Assembly: GCA_028284415.1 (NCBI GenBank)
Contig: JANQRU010000003.1
Coordinates: 35,001-99,000 of the forward strand
Origin: Pyrinomonadaceae bacterium
GTDB taxonomy: Bacteria > Acidobacteriota > Blastocatellia > Pyrinomonadales > Pyrinomonadaceae
Length of the DNA stretch: 64,000 nucleotides
Reading direction: 5' to 3'
How positions within the stretch are numbered: position 1 is the first letter of the stretch; each line of letters opens with the position of its first letter. The position numbers and the translations under genes were made by a program. Of the stretch, positions 28,650 through 38,217 are shown one piece after another. Under the pieces are notes generated by a model. The model had not been told where the DNA came from. It did not search any database and saw only the letters and a list, made by a program, of their open reading frames with translations.

Positions 28650-29489
28650 ATGAAGGTTTCAGAAATAAATATCTATCCCGTTAAATCTTTAGGCAGAATT
28701 TCGCTTAGAAGTTCTATAGTTGAAGACAGAGGTTTGCAGTTCGATCGAAGATTTTTGCTCGTTGATCAAGATGGACGCTTTTTGACTCAAAGAGAGCATT
28801 CCAGAATGGCAACGATTGATGTTCAATTTGGCAAAAGTGGCTTTGTTGTCTCCACAGATAAATATGGAGAAATTAATATTGAAAATGACTTTAAAGACTC
28901 AGAGAAAATATTAGTTCAGATTTGGCGTAGCTTTTGTGATGCTTTGGTTGCACCTAAAAATATAAATGATTGGTTTAGTAATGTTTTAGAATTTGAGTGC
29001 AAACTTGTTCAGATGCCCGAATCTACCCGTCGTCAAATCAATGAAAAATTCAACAAAGGAGATGAAGTTGTAAGTTTTGCCGATGGTTATCCTGTTTTGG
29101 TTATCGGAGAAAGTTCTCTGGAAGACCTGAATTCAAAGCTTACAAAGCAAATTCCAATGAACCGTTTTCGTCCAAACATAGTTGTAACCGAAACTGAAGC
29201 TTTTGAAGAAGATTCTTGGAAAAAAATCAAAATTGGTGAAACCACTTTTCGTTCAACGAAACCATGTGCTAGATGTGTGGTTACGACAATTGATCAAAAA
29301 ACTGGAATTTCCGATATTCAAGAACCTCTCAAAACTCTTGCTTCATACAGAAAATCTACTAATTTATTTCCTGATATATACGAAAAGCTAGGTTTAGCTA
29401 AAAATGACGTTTTGTTTGGACAAAACTTAGTTGCCGAAAATTTTGGAAAAGAGATCAAAGTTGGTGATGAAATATTAATAATTGATTGA
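28650..29489 (+). CDS. MOSC domain protein (YcbX/mARC-like)
   Basis: 279 residues. An N-terminal MOSC_N beta-barrel (INIYPVKSLGRISL, RRFLLVDQDGRFLTQRE) is followed by the MOSC domain with the conserved cysteine in KPCARCVVTTIDQKTG. This family binds the molybdenum cofactor and in YcbX/mARC reduces N-hydroxylated compounds. The C-terminal 2Fe-2S domain of E. coli YcbX is absent, so an external electron donor is needed. The ATG at 28650 is preferred over an upstream GTG because it opens the domain. Confidence 0.85.
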   Translation: MKVSEINIYPVKSLGRISLRSSIVEDRGLQFDRRFLLVDQDGRFLTQREHSRMATIDVQFGKSGFVVSTDKYGEINIENDFKDSEKILVQIWRSFCDALVAPKNINDWFSNVLEFECKLVQMPESTRRQINEKFNKGDEVVSFADGYPVLVIGESSLEDLNSKLTKQIPMNRFRPNIVVTETEAFEEDSWKKIKIGETTFRSTKPCARCVVTTIDQKTGISDIQEPLKTLASYRKSTNLFPDIYEKLGLAKNDVLFGQNLVAENFGKEIKVGDEILIID

Positions 29490-29577
29490 ACAAGCCACTC
29501 TTTTACCAACTTAATCAAATTATCAAAACTTAAGGGCTGATTTTTTAAACTTTTAAAATCTTTTAAACCTGTGATAC

Positions 29578-29627
29578 CTTTGTTTACCAAAAATGTATGC
29601 ATTAAATACAGTAAGTGGTAAACAAAG
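29578..29627 (+). promoter_or_regulatory. Inverted repeat overlapping a Shine-Dalgarno (operator or translational hairpin)
   Basis: CTTTGTTTACCA (29578-29589) pairs perfectly with TGGTAAACAAAG (29616-29627). The right arm runs into the ribosome-binding site AAAGGAG (29624-29630) of the next gene, so folding would hide it. The 26-base loop contains TGTATGCA, a word also found twice near 31906-31937. It may equally be a DNA operator. Confidence 0.5.
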
Positions 29628-29636
29628 GAGATCAAC

Positions 29637-30569
29637 ATGGCTACCCAAACTGAAATGCGACCTACCGAACTGATAGGTATCCCGCCTACCGGGCAGATTG
29701 ACTTAGGTGCTCCCAAAGGTTTAATCGAAGCAGGCACAATTTTACAAGCAAATGATGGACTTCGGTATTTTTATGGAACTGTTTATGATGAATGCATATA
29801 TATTCAAGGGTCTGTTGAGAATAGCTCACAAGCAATACTAGGTAAATTTTTCAGACAAAGGAAACATCTTTTTAAGCTTGATGTGACGCAAGGAGCGACT
29901 ATCAATCAGGTGGTACGTAAAACTGCTGCAACCAGAGAGGTCATAAAAGATTTTATGGATATTTATATAGGAGTTTTATCCTGCTCATCAGGTCCAGTAG
30001 CAATTTCCATTACCGGCATGAATCTACTTTTAGCAGGTGCAAAATTGAAAAATAATTATTCCACTTACAAAAAAGGTATTGAAGCATTACTTTTAGAACG
30101 AGACTCAATTGCTAAACATATGCCTACTCTTTCAAAGGAGGTTTTCAACAGTCTAATATTCGGTCATTTTCATTCATACTTCTACGGAGAAACAAAAAAA
30201 TTCATAGCTGCCAATATACCTGGTCCCAAAGTCGCCGGAAAAATCGCCGGAGTATTTATAGGTAAGATGGGCGAAGACCCATTTAAAGCCCGCTTGAAAG
30301 CAATCAATACCCTAATTGTGAAAGTCCTCCTTAAAGTTGCAAGACATGTATTGGAAGGTAATGAACCCTTAAAGTACGAAGACCAAATAGAACCTCTTGC
30401 AAGAATTCATGTACGAGGTATTCTGAATAGATTGGTAGCTCCAAGTCAGCAACAGGCTGAAGAAATTATCCGTGAGACAGAAAGAAATGCTCAATTTGTA
30501 CATAAACCTTTACAAAATGTAGCTGATGCCTTGAGAGCTTTTGGTACAGATAGTTATGGGGATTATTAA
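29637..30569 (+). CDS. Protein of unknown function, no recognised family
   Basis: 310 residues with no signal peptide. The N-terminal part is polar (TELIGIPPTGQIDLGAPKG), then a small beta region (DGLRYFYGTVYDECIYIQGS). Two hydrophobic stretches follow, about 110-140 (including GPVAISITGMNLLLAGAKL) and about 195-215 (IPGPKVAGKIAGVFIGKMG), in an otherwise helical, basic protein. I know of no match. The strong Shine-Dalgarno AAAGGAG and the inverted repeat covering it suggest tight control. Hydrophobic helices in a soluble-looking protein could mean membrane insertion, but nothing proves it. It converges on the Fis-type gene. Confidence 0.6.
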   Translation: MATQTEMRPTELIGIPPTGQIDLGAPKGLIEAGTILQANDGLRYFYGTVYDECIYIQGSVENSSQAILGKFFRQRKHLFKLDVTQGATINQVVRKTAATREVIKDFMDIYIGVLSCSSGPVAISITGMNLLLAGAKLKNNYSTYKKGIEALLLERDSIAKHMPTLSKEVFNSLIFGHFHSYFYGETKKFIAANIPGPKVAGKIAGVFIGKMGEDPFKARLKAINTLIVKVLLKVARHVLEGNEPLKYEDQIEPLARIHVRGILNRLVAPSQQQAEEIIRETERNAQFVHKPLQNVADALRAFGTDSYGDY

Positions 30570-30585
30570 ATAAAATTTTTTGCTT

Positions 30586-30822
30586 TTATCTTTGCCTTTT
30601 CGCCATAGTTTTTACAGGCTGAGAATTGTAAGAAGTAATCCTTTTTGAAAGTGTGTTGCGGTGAATTCCAAGAATTTCTGCTGTATTAGAAATATGTTTA
30701 TTATTTCTATCTAAGCATTTTTCAATATAAAGTTTTTCAAACTCTGAAATCGCCTCGCTAAGCAATATCTGCCCGTCAAGCATTTCCTCAATTAACGCTT
30801 CCATTTGTTTTCGCATTTTCAT
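30586..30822 (-). CDS. Fis-type helix-turn-helix DNA-binding protein
   Basis: 78 residues. The C-terminal half is an HTH_8 (Fis/NtrC C-terminal) motif: FEKLYIEKCLDRNNKHISNT, then AEILGIHRNTLSKRI. The N-terminus is helical and probably dimerises. It lacks receiver and AAA+ domains, so it is a free-standing Fis-like protein. It lies six bases downstream of purC on the same strand and is probably co-transcribed. Confidence 0.75.
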   Translation of the reverse strand: MKMRKQMEALIEEMLDGQILLSEAISEFEKLYIEKCLDRNNKHISNTAEILGIHRNTLSKRITSYNSQPVKTMAKRQR

Positions 30823-30828
30823 CTAAAG

Positions 30829-31725
30829 TTACAATTCTTTTCCGGTTAATAATTTGTAAGCCTCTAAATAACGAGAGGTGGTTGCTTGAACAATTTCCGC
30901 AGGTAATTCGGGGGCGGGCGGTTGTTTGTTCCAATCTAAAGTTTCTAAATATTCTCTGACAAACTGTTTATCAAATGATGGTTGAGCTTTTCCTGGAGAA
31001 TATGTCTCAACCGACCAAAAACGTGAAGAATCAGGAGTTAAAACTTCATCTATCAATAAAATATGTCCATCTTCATCCAATCCAAATTCAAATTTTGTAT
31101 CGGCTATAATGATACCTTTTGATAACGCATATTCTGACGCAGTTTTATATATTTTAAGAGTTCGGTCTTTCAAAATGTGAGCATTTTCTTCACCGATTAT
31201 TTCAGCAAATCTATTTTCATCTATGTTTTCATCGTGTCCTGTTGCGGCTTTTGTTGCAGGTGTAAAAATTGGTTCCGGCAATTTTTCACATTGCTTTAAT
31301 CCAACAGGCAATTTATGTCCGCAAATTTCTCCAGTGGCTTGGTAGTCTTTCCAGCCCGAACCCTCTAAATAACCTCTTACGACACACTCAACTGGGAATA
31401 CTTTCGTTCTTTTTACCAATGTTGAACGCCCTTTTAACTCAGTATTTTGCTGAACTTCATCAGGCATTTTCTCAAAGTCAGTTGTAATCAAATGGTTTGC
31501 AGTTATTTCCTTTAACTTCTCAAACCAAAAAGCTGAAATTTGTGTTAATACCTCACCTTTTCTAGGCACCTGATTTGGCATTACACAATCAAATGCAGAT
31601 ATTCTATCGGTTGCAACGAGAAGAAGTTGAGATTGATTAACCTCATAAACATCCCTAACTTTACCCCTGTGAATAAGTTTGAGATTAACTAAATTCGTTT
31701 CGGAAACGGTTTCAGGTTTAGCCAT
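30829..31725 (-). CDS. purC: Phosphoribosylaminoimidazole-succinocarboxamide synthase
   Basis: 298 residues, the long bacterial/eukaryotic-like form. It ligates aspartate to CAIR in purine synthesis. Motifs: HRGKVRDVYEV near residue 19, ATDRISAFDCVMP, ECVVRGYLEGSGWKDYQ, ATKAATGHDENI and the C-terminal LIDEVLTPDSSRFW. The start ATG at 31725 opens MAKPETVSETNL. It is the first gene of a two-gene unit with the Fis-type protein. Confidence 0.97.
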   Translation of the reverse strand: MAKPETVSETNLVNLKLIHRGKVRDVYEVNQSQLLLVATDRISAFDCVMPNQVPRKGEVLTQISAFWFEKLKEITANHLITTDFEKMPDEVQQNTELKGRSTLVKRTKVFPVECVVRGYLEGSGWKDYQATGEICGHKLPVGLKQCEKLPEPIFTPATKAATGHDENIDENRFAEIIGEENAHILKDRTLKIYKTASEYALSKGIIIADTKFEFGLDEDGHILLIDEVLTPDSSRFWSVETYSPGKAQPSFDKQFVREYLETLDWNKQPPAPELPAEIVQATTSRYLEAYKLLTGKEL

Positions 31726-31893
31726 TTTAGTAAACTAACTTCAATTTTTATTTCGGATTAAGGTCTTTAACTTTAATACGAATTCGCTATTTGGTAAAGC
31801 TTTTGAACGAGAAAACTATTACTAAGAAAATACGTGTTAAACAAAATACAACAAATAACAAAATTTTTACTTCATTTTTAGCATAATAAATAG

Positions 31894-32041
31894 TATAATG
31901 TTTTTTGTATGCATTTTGTGTATTCAAAATGTATGCAAAAGCTAGGATTTTTTGCTAGAAAAATTCATACCGCGCACGCATCTCTGCATTCATTTCACAT
32001 TTAAGTTCAAGTTTATCCATTTAGGATGTTTGGATAAATCA
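31894..32041 (+). promoter_or_regulatory. Leader and probable promoter region of the HEAT-repeat gene
   Basis: The 316-base gap after purC (31726-32041) holds no gene. It contains a perfect -10 box TATAAT (31894-31899) with no good -35, two copies of TGTATGCA (31906-31913 and 31930-31937) flanking a CATTTTG/CAAAATG stem, and an 8-bp hairpin (32012-32019 with 32031-32038) whose second arm includes the weak Shine-Dalgarno GGAT. The predicted leader is about 135 bases. Confidence 0.4.
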
Positions 32042-33250
32042 ATGGTTAAAATTATGTCTAAGGTTTTTAAGCAAAAATTAACGAGTATTGTCTCACTAAT
32101 ACTTTTGTTTACAGTAAATATTTATACGCAAATGCCCCCGGTCAGAGTTCCTCAACAAGAACAACCGGTCGAAGACAATACTTGGTGGTATATCACTCTG
32201 TTTGTATTAGTTCTTGGTTTATTGGGTGCTATTGCTTGGCTTGTAAAAAGTAAAAAATCAGAAAAGGCTGAAGCCGATCAAATAAGTGATGGTGATTGGG
32301 ATCCGAATTCCGTTGATGCTGATGCTGAATTGGAATGGTTTCGTAAACATTCAAAATCTTCAGGTAATAAAAAAGGCAAAAAATTACCTAAAGGAATGCC
32401 ACGCACTAGCAAAGTCTTAAATAAACAAAAAGGTAAAGTAAAAGAAGCTGGAACGGTAACAAAAAGCTTTGATGAGACGAAAAAGAAAGTTGAAAAAATG
32501 CAATTTTTGAAACTTCCGATACATAGTTTTATTGAACTTCAACCTGCCAAACATTATCAGGAATTGCCTTTATCAAATGATCCTGCTTTGATTAGTGCTA
32601 TTGAGCAAACACATGATGAGTTTGAAGAGGATGAAGAAGTAAGAGATTTGGCAGTTAGAGTATTAGCTGCTTTCAAAAACAAAAATGCGGTTGAAGCGTT
32701 AGCAGATGTTGCACTGTATGATTTATCCGCTTCCTTGCGTTCAAAAGCAGTTTCTGTTCTTTCAGAGTTTAATCATGAATCAGTATTCGAATCACTCTTG
32801 TTAGCTTGTGCAGACCCTACAAGAGAAGTTCGGGCTGCTGCAGCTAGAGCTTTGTTTAGCCTTGACTTTGATCGGGCAGATTCTTGGACAAGAATAATCG
32901 AATCAGGCGATCAATATAGAATGGTTCAAGCAGCTAGAGCCGCAATTGAAGGTGGTTTGGTAGATAGATCAATTGATAGATTGGTTCATCAAGACAGAAA
33001 ATATGCGTATGAAGCATTTACTCTGATTTCATTACTTATTAAATCTGGTGAAACAAAAGAGATTTTTGAGTCAATTGAAAATCATCGAGACAAATTTGTG
33101 AAAATGGCAGTTTTACATGTTTTCAAAGTTGTAAAAGATGAAAAGACTTTGCCAGGTCTCTATGCATATATAGAACGAAATTCTTTGCCAGAAGACTTGA
33201 GCAATGCAGCAAATGAAGTAATTAAAAGCTTCGACGCAGTGCCTGCGTAA
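32042..33250 (+). CDS. Membrane-anchored HEAT-repeat protein
   Basis: About 402 residues. A signal peptide or first helix (about 10-30) and a Pro/Gln-rich loop precede a second transmembrane helix (about 45-67, ITLFVLVLGLLGAIAWLV). Then comes a charged linker with Lys-rich segments and a C-terminal alpha-solenoid (about 190-400) of HEAT repeats such as EVRDLAVRVLAAFKNKNAVE and TREVRAAAARALFSL. It probably works as a membrane-bound scaffold, but no partner is evident. Starts at 32042 and 32054 are both possible; a longer frame to 31952 begins with TTG inside the leader. Confidence 0.7.
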   Translation: MVKIMSKVFKQKLTSIVSLILLFTVNIYTQMPPVRVPQQEQPVEDNTWWYITLFVLVLGLLGAIAWLVKSKKSEKAEADQISDGDWDPNSVDADAELEWFRKHSKSSGNKKGKKLPKGMPRTSKVLNKQKGKVKEAGTVTKSFDETKKKVEKMQFLKLPIHSFIELQPAKHYQELPLSNDPALISAIEQTHDEFEEDEEVRDLAVRVLAAFKNKNAVEALADVALYDLSASLRSKAVSVLSEFNHESVFESLLLACADPTREVRAAAARALFSLDFDRADSWTRIIESGDQYRMVQAARAAIEGGLVDRSIDRLVHQDRKYAYEAFTLISLLIKSGETKEIFESIENHRDKFVKMAVLHVFKVVKDEKTLPGLYAYIERNSLPEDLSNAANEVIKSFDAVPA

Positions 33251-33274
33251 ATTTTAGTATTCATCATTTTAAGC

Positions 33275-33317
33275 AACTCTGAATCTGATTTTTGTTGAAT
33301 CGGGTTCAGAGTTTTTT
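33275..33317 (+). terminator. Intrinsic terminator of the HEAT-repeat gene
   Basis: A 16-bp stem with two G-T pairs (33275-33290 with 33298-33313), a 7-base loop and a run of six T. Confidence 0.85.
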
Positions 33318-33411
33318 CGTTATAAATAAAACAAAAAAGCTAAATCTAAATTAAACAATTATGTTTAATACCATCCGTGCATTTGATTCTCATTCACGAT
33401 ACAATTTACGA

Positions 33412-35403
33412 ATGCAATTTAAGTTAAATACTGAATACAAACCAACAGGGGATCAACCTCAAGCAATAGAGCAAATCGTAAAAAATCTGGATCAAAGTAT
33501 TAAAGATCAGGTTTTACTTGGAATAACGGGTAGCGGGAAGACATTTTCTGTTGCAAATGTAATACAAAAAGTTCAAAGACCTACTCTTGTAATCGCACAC
33601 AATAAAACTTTGGCAGCACAGCTTTTTCAAGAGTTTAAGACTTTTTTTCCTGAAAACGCAGTTGAATATTTCGTTTCTTATTATGATTATTACCAGCCTG
33701 AAGCATACGTTCCTGCCTCTGATCTTTACATAGAAAAAGAAGCAACTATCAATGAAGAAATTGATCGTCTAAGACTCTCCGCCACAAGAGCTTTATTTGA
33801 AAGAAGAGATGTTATCGTCGTTGCATCAGTTTCATGTATTTATGGTCTTGGTGATCCCGATGCTTATTTTGGAATGATTGCATTTGTTGAACCAGGACAA
33901 GAGCTGAAACGGGACGAACTACTCAAAAAACTTGTTGAACTACAGTACGAACGTTCAGAAATTGAATTTGATAGAGGAAATTTTCGTGTCAGAGGTGACA
34001 TTGTAGAAATTTACCCAAGTTATCAAGAAAATCGTGCGATTAGAATAGAGTTTTGGGGGGATGAAATTGATGGGATTTATACAATAGATCCATTGCTTGG
34101 TGAGGTTATAGAAAAACACGAATCACGTTTGCCTATTTACCCGAAATCCCATTATGTAATGTCTAAACCGACAATTAAAAGGGCAATAAAAACCATCAAA
34201 GAGGAATTAGTTTGGTGTGAAGAAGAGTTAATCAAGCAAGGAAAGTTAGTCGAATCTCAAAGACTTCATCAACGCACGATGTATGATCTTGAAATGATAA
34301 AAGAGATGGGTTTTTGTCGGGGAATTGAGAATTATTCCCGCCATTTAACAGGAAAAGAAGCAGGTGATCCACCCCCAACATTGCTTCATTATTTACCTAA
34401 AGATGCGATTATTGTAATAGATGAATCGCACCAGACGGTTCCCCAATTGGGAGCAATGTTCAAGGGTGACCAGTCAAGAAAAGGGACTTTGGTTGATTAC
34501 GGATTTCGACTTCCTTCGGCTAAAGATAATCGCCCGCTAAATTTTCAGGAATTTGAATCTATGATCGGACAGACGATCTTCGTTTCTGCGACACCTGGAA
34601 ATCATGAACTGGAAAAAACAGAAGGAGAAGTCATTGAGCAGATAATACGTCCGACTGGATTGCTTGATCCAGAAATTGAGGTTCGACCTGTTAAGGGGCA
34701 GATTGATGATTTATTGGAAGAATGTCGCAAGCGGGCAGAGAGAAATGAAAGAGTCTTAGTCACAACTTTAACGAAGAAGATGGCTGAAAATCTGGCTGAG
34801 TATTTTGCCGAAGTTGGGGTAAAAGTAACATATCTGCATTCTGATATTGATACACTGGAAAGAATAAAGGTTTTGAGAGATCTACGGCGTGGTGAATTTG
34901 ATGTTTTAGTCGGAATTAATTTACTTCGGGAAGGTCTGGATTTACCGGAAGTTTCACTGGTTGCAATTCTGGATGCAGATAAAGAAGGGTTTTTGCGTTC
35001 CGAAAAAAGTTTAATTCAGACAATTGGACGTGCTGCAAGAAACGCTGATGGTTTGGCTATTCTTTATGCTGACAAAGTTACTAAGTCTATGAAAGTTGCG
35101 ATAGATGAAACAAAGCGTCGTCGCAAAATCCAGAAGAAATACAATGATGATAATGGAATAACGCCTCAAACAATTGTTAAGCCTGTCGAGGCAACACTTG
35201 TTACCGCTTATGAGGCAGATTATTTCAAGGTGCCTTTAGAACTTGAAAAATATGAAGAGTATTCGCCCAGGCAATTGAAAGATATGATTGCCGGGCTAGA
35301 AGTAGAAATGAGACAAGCCGCAAAAGATATGAAATTTGAACAAGCAGCCGAGATACGTGATAGAGTAAAATACTTAAAAGAGAGACAAATCGAGTTGTCG
35401 TAA
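33412..35403 (+). CDS. uvrB: Excinuclease ABC subunit B
   Basis: 663 residues (E. coli 673). UvrB verifies DNA damage and loads UvrC in nucleotide excision repair. Visible: Walker [16 protein letters not shown], the beta-hairpin region [30 protein letters not shown], helicase motifs [20 protein letters not shown] and QTIGRAARN, and the C-terminal UVR domain ([18 protein letters not shown]). The frame extends 17 codons upstream, but [19 protein letters not shown] at 33412 is the standard family start. The next gene begins five bases after the stop. Confidence 0.97.
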   Translation: MQFKLNTEYKPTGDQPQAIEQIVKNLDQSIKDQVLLGITGSGKTFSVANVIQKVQRPTLVIAHNKTLAAQLFQEFKTFFPENAVEYFVSYYDYYQPEAYVPASDLYIEKEATINEEIDRLRLSATRALFERRDVIVVASVSCIYGLGDPDAYFGMIAFVEPGQELKRDELLKKLVELQYERSEIEFDRGNFRVRGDIVEIYPSYQENRAIRIEFWGDEIDGIYTIDPLLGEVIEKHESRLPIYPKSHYVMSKPTIKRAIKTIKEELVWCEEELIKQGKLVESQRLHQRTMYDLEMIKEMGFCRGIENYSRHLTGKEAGDPPPTLLHYLPKDAIIVIDESHQTVPQLGAMFKGDQSRKGTLVDYGFRLPSAKDNRPLNFQEFESMIGQTIFVSATPGNHELEKTEGEVIEQIIRPTGLLDPEIEVRPVKGQIDDLLEECRKRAERNERVLVTTLTKKMAENLAEYFAEVGVKVTYLHSDIDTLERIKVLRDLRRGEFDVLVGINLLREGLDLPEVSLVAILDADKEGFLRSEKSLIQTIGRAARNADGLAILYADKVTKSMKVAIDETKRRRKIQKKYNDDNGITPQTIVKPVEATLVTAYEADYFKVPLELEKYEEYSPRQLKDMIAGLEVEMRQAAKDMKFEQAAEIRDRVKYLKERQIELS

Positions 35404-35408
35404 AGTTT

Positions 35409-36896
35409 ATGCAGGTAAAAACACAAATAGACGAATTACAAGATTATTTAGTTGACGCAAGCAATTTGAGTGGTGGAAACGCCCAAAAATTATTGATTCC
35501 CGAAACAAAGGAAGAAATTTCGGAAATTCTCAAAGATGCAAATGAAAAAGGAATTCAGGTAACTATTAGCGGTGCAAGAACCGGAACGGTAGGCGGTGCT
35601 ATCCCATTTGGCGGATATATTATTTCACTTGAAAAATTCAAAAAATTTAAAGTTGATAAAGAGAAGAAAACAGCAACCATCGGAGCAGGTGTCTTGTTGA
35701 CTGACGTTCAAAAAAGAACAGATTCCGAAAACTTGTTTTATCCACCGGATCCGACTGAGTGGAGTTGCCAGATGGGCGGGACTGTCTCAACTAATGCAAG
35801 TGGTGCCAGAAGTTTCAAGTATGGTGCTACTAGGGACTATGTTGAGCGTTTGGAAATAGTCTTGCCGGATGGTGATTTTTTGAATTTAAGACGTGGTGAA
35901 ATTTTTAGTGAAAATAATTTCATTGAACTAGAAACCGAACAAGGCAACAAAATAAGTGTAAAATTGCCTACTTACAGACAACCTGATGTACGCAAAAATA
36001 CAAGCGGTTATTTTTCTGGAGACAAGATAGATGCAATAGACTTATTTATAGGTAGCGAGGGGACTCTCGGAATAATTACTGAAATAGATTTAAAGTTGTT
36101 ATCTAAACCGAAAGGATTTTTGAGCGGAATAGTTTTCTTTCAAAAAGAGAAGGATTTATTAAATTTAGTAAAAGAAGCCAGAGAAAAATCTTTTGAATCC
36201 AGAAATAATAATCAAAACTCAGAAATTGACGCGACTGTGATTGAGTATTTTGATGATCAATCGCTAAATTTCATTCGAGAGAAGTTTCCCGAAACCCCAG
36301 AAAATATGGCTGGAGCGATCTTTTTTGAGCAAGAAACTACTGAAGAAAATGAAGATGACTTGTTTGAAAAATGGAACAGCCTTTTGGAAGACAACAATGC
36401 TGAAGTAGATCAATCGTGGTTTGCAATAAACGAGCAAGACCTTGAAAAAATGCGAGAATTTCGTCATGCATTACCTGTGTCAGTCAATGAAAGAATAGTT
36501 AAATATAAGCAAAGAAAAGTTGGGACAGATATGGCTGTTCCGGACGATAAGTTTGCATCTTTCTTACGCTTTTATAAAAACAAATTAAATGAAAGTGGTC
36601 TCGATTATGTCATTTTTGGTCATATTGGAGACAATCATCTTCATGCTAATATGATTCCTAAAAATGATGCAGAAATGACAAAAGCACGCCATTTATATGG
36701 GCGTTTTATTGCTCAAGCAATTATGCTTGGCGGCACAGTTTCAGCCGAACATGGCATCGGAAAACTAAAATCAAAATATCTCTATGTGATGATGGGCGAG
36801 AGATACTTAAATGAGATGGCGGAACTTAAAAAAGCATTTGACCGTAATGGTATTTTAGGACGAGGAAATATGTTTGACGCAAAATTTTTAAATTAA
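35409..36896 (+). CDS. FAD-linked oxidase (glycolate/D-lactate dehydrogenase GlcD-like)
   Basis: 495 residues. An N-terminal FAD_binding_4 (PCMH-type) domain contains SGARTGTVGGAIPFGG and GSEGTLGIITEIDLKLL. The C-terminal FAD-oxidase_C domain has FGHIGDNHLHANM and the signature SAEHGIGKLKS. Members oxidise D-lactate, glycolate or similar 2-hydroxy acids and pass electrons to quinone or a partner subunit. It follows uvrB by five bases. D-lactate made by MurQ (see 51948) is a plausible substrate, but that is inference. Confidence 0.88.
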   Translation: MQVKTQIDELQDYLVDASNLSGGNAQKLLIPETKEEISEILKDANEKGIQVTISGARTGTVGGAIPFGGYIISLEKFKKFKVDKEKKTATIGAGVLLTDVQKRTDSENLFYPPDPTEWSCQMGGTVSTNASGARSFKYGATRDYVERLEIVLPDGDFLNLRRGEIFSENNFIELETEQGNKISVKLPTYRQPDVRKNTSGYFSGDKIDAIDLFIGSEGTLGIITEIDLKLLSKPKGFLSGIVFFQKEKDLLNLVKEAREKSFESRNNNQNSEIDATVIEYFDDQSLNFIREKFPETPENMAGAIFFEQETTEENEDDLFEKWNSLLEDNNAEVDQSWFAINEQDLEKMREFRHALPVSVNERIVKYKQRKVGTDMAVPDDKFASFLRFYKNKLNESGLDYVIFGHIGDNHLHANMIPKNDAEMTKARHLYGRFIAQAIMLGGTVSAEHGIGKLKSKYLYVMMGERYLNEMAELKKAFDRNGILGRGNMFDAKFLN

Positions 36897-36965
36897 ACAC
36901 GTCTCTTTTAAGGAAAATGTTTATATATTAAATCAAGTTTATCCGAGATATTAACAGGAGAAAAA

Positions 36966-37373
36966 ATGAAAAATAAAATGACTATATTAATGTCTTTGAG
37001 CCTAGTTTTGTTTATTGCATTAGGATGTAGTTTCGGTGGCTTAATTGGCGGTTCTGATACAGAGGAAACTTCTAAGAGTGATACTAAAGATTCTACTTCC
37101 ACAGCTTCAGAAAAGAAAAAAGAAGCAGAACCTTCAGGAGAGGTTGTTAAGGTTGGTATAGCCGAATGCGATGAATTAGCCACATATATTAATGACAATT
37201 CAGAAGAAATTGAAGGATCAATAATTGTAAAAGGAATTGTTGAAGTTTATAAGCAAACTTTTCTTAAGAATTTACGCGACAGCGTTGATAAAATGAGTGA
37301 GGAAGAAAAGAAAAAGTTTGCAGAAGTATGCTCTAAATCACTGGAAAATCTCAAGAAAAGTATGAACAAATAA
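36966..37373 (+). CDS. Small lipoprotein of unknown function
   Basis: 135 residues. The signal peptide ends in a lipobox (ALGC, Cys21). A Ser/Thr/Lys/Glu-rich linker (about 28-60) precedes a helical domain with one cysteine (ECDELATYINDNSEEI, EEKKKFAEVCSKSL). I do not recognise a family. AGGAG stands six bases before the ATG, and a strong terminator follows. Confidence 0.7.
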   Translation: MKNKMTILMSLSLVLFIALGCSFGGLIGGSDTEETSKSDTKDSTSTASEKKKEAEPSGEVVKVGIAECDELATYINDNSEEIEGSIIVKGIVEVYKQTFLKNLRDSVDKMSEEEKKKFAEVCSKSLENLKKSMNK

Positions 37374-37395
37374 CTTACTCAACTATTAAATTGTA

Positions 37396-37430
37396 GAAAA
37401 AGGCATTGTTTCAAAACAATGCCTTTTCTA
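37396..37430. terminator. Strong intrinsic terminator
   Basis: AAAAGGCATTGTTT pairs with its complement (37398-37411 with 37414-37427), with A-rich and T-rich flanks. It ends the lipoprotein transcript. Confidence 0.85.
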
Positions 37431-37501
37431 TTTGCGACAAAGTAATTTGGAATATAAAATAATGTGCTTTGCAAGTCTTAAATATAAGGGAAGAAAAATA
37501 A

Positions 37502-38194
37502 ATGATTAAAGCATTACTAATGGATTTTAACGGCGTCATAATAGATGATGAGCCTCTTCAGATGAAAGCATATCAGGAAGTCTTGAAAGAGGAAGGAATA
37601 GAACTTACTGAAGAAGGTTATTATGCTTGTTTAGGGATGAATGACGAGGTATTTATAAGGACTATTTTTGAAAGAGCAGGCAAAGAAATTGACGAAACAA
37701 AAATCCCAGAGTTAATTGAAGCTAAAACGGAAAAATGGCGTGAGCAAGTTGATAAACAGATTCCTTTGTTTGATGGAGTAGATGATTTTATCAAGCGTAT
37801 GGAAAACGATTTCACATTAGGGCTTGTAAGTATGGCACGACGTCCTGAGATTGATTACGTACTTGAAAAGACTGGTTTGAAAGATAGTTTTTCAACAATC
37901 ATAAGTGCAGAAGATGTGACAACTACAAAGCCAAACCCGGAATGTTATCGTGAAGGTTTTCGCAGAGTTGATTTAGTAAGAACCAGCCAAGGATTAAGTC
38001 CGATTACTAGAAGACAGTGCGTAGTGATCGAAGATGCTCCACAGGGCATTATCGCAGGAAAAAAAGTCCGTTTAAAAGCCCTCGGAGTAACAAATACTGT
38101 AGAAGCTGAAAGATTAAGAGAAGTAGGAGCTGATGCAGTTACTGATAACTTGAATGATTGGTTTCCTGATTCATTCAAACAAGTATTTTCGTAA
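37502..38194 (+). CDS. HAD-superfamily hydrolase-like protein with an altered catalytic motif
   Basis: 230 residues, beta-phosphoglucomutase-like subgroup by length and cap position (about 15-80). Motif I reads DFNGV (Asp8, Asn10) where active phosphatases and mutases have DxD. Motif II is LVSMAR, motif III lysine is in TTKPNPECY, and motif IV is VIEDAPQGIIAGK. Asn in place of the second, acid/base aspartate should weaken or abolish phosphatase activity. It may bind a ligand or do another reaction. It is followed by the solenoid gene 23 bases later. Confidence 0.8.
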   Translation: MIKALLMDFNGVIIDDEPLQMKAYQEVLKEEGIELTEEGYYACLGMNDEVFIRTIFERAGKEIDETKIPELIEAKTEKWREQVDKQIPLFDGVDDFIKRMENDFTLGLVSMARRPEIDYVLEKTGLKDSFSTIISAEDVTTTKPNPECYREGFRRVDLVRTSQGLSPITRRQCVVIEDAPQGIIAGKKVRLKALGVTNTVEAERLREVGADAVTDNLNDWFPDSFKQVFS

Positions 38195-38217
38195 AAAGAA
38201 CTCCATAAAATTAAGTT

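Noticed and set aside
33361..33411. 17-codon extension of uvrB
   Set aside because: UvrB proteins normally begin at the MQFKL-type start found at 33412.
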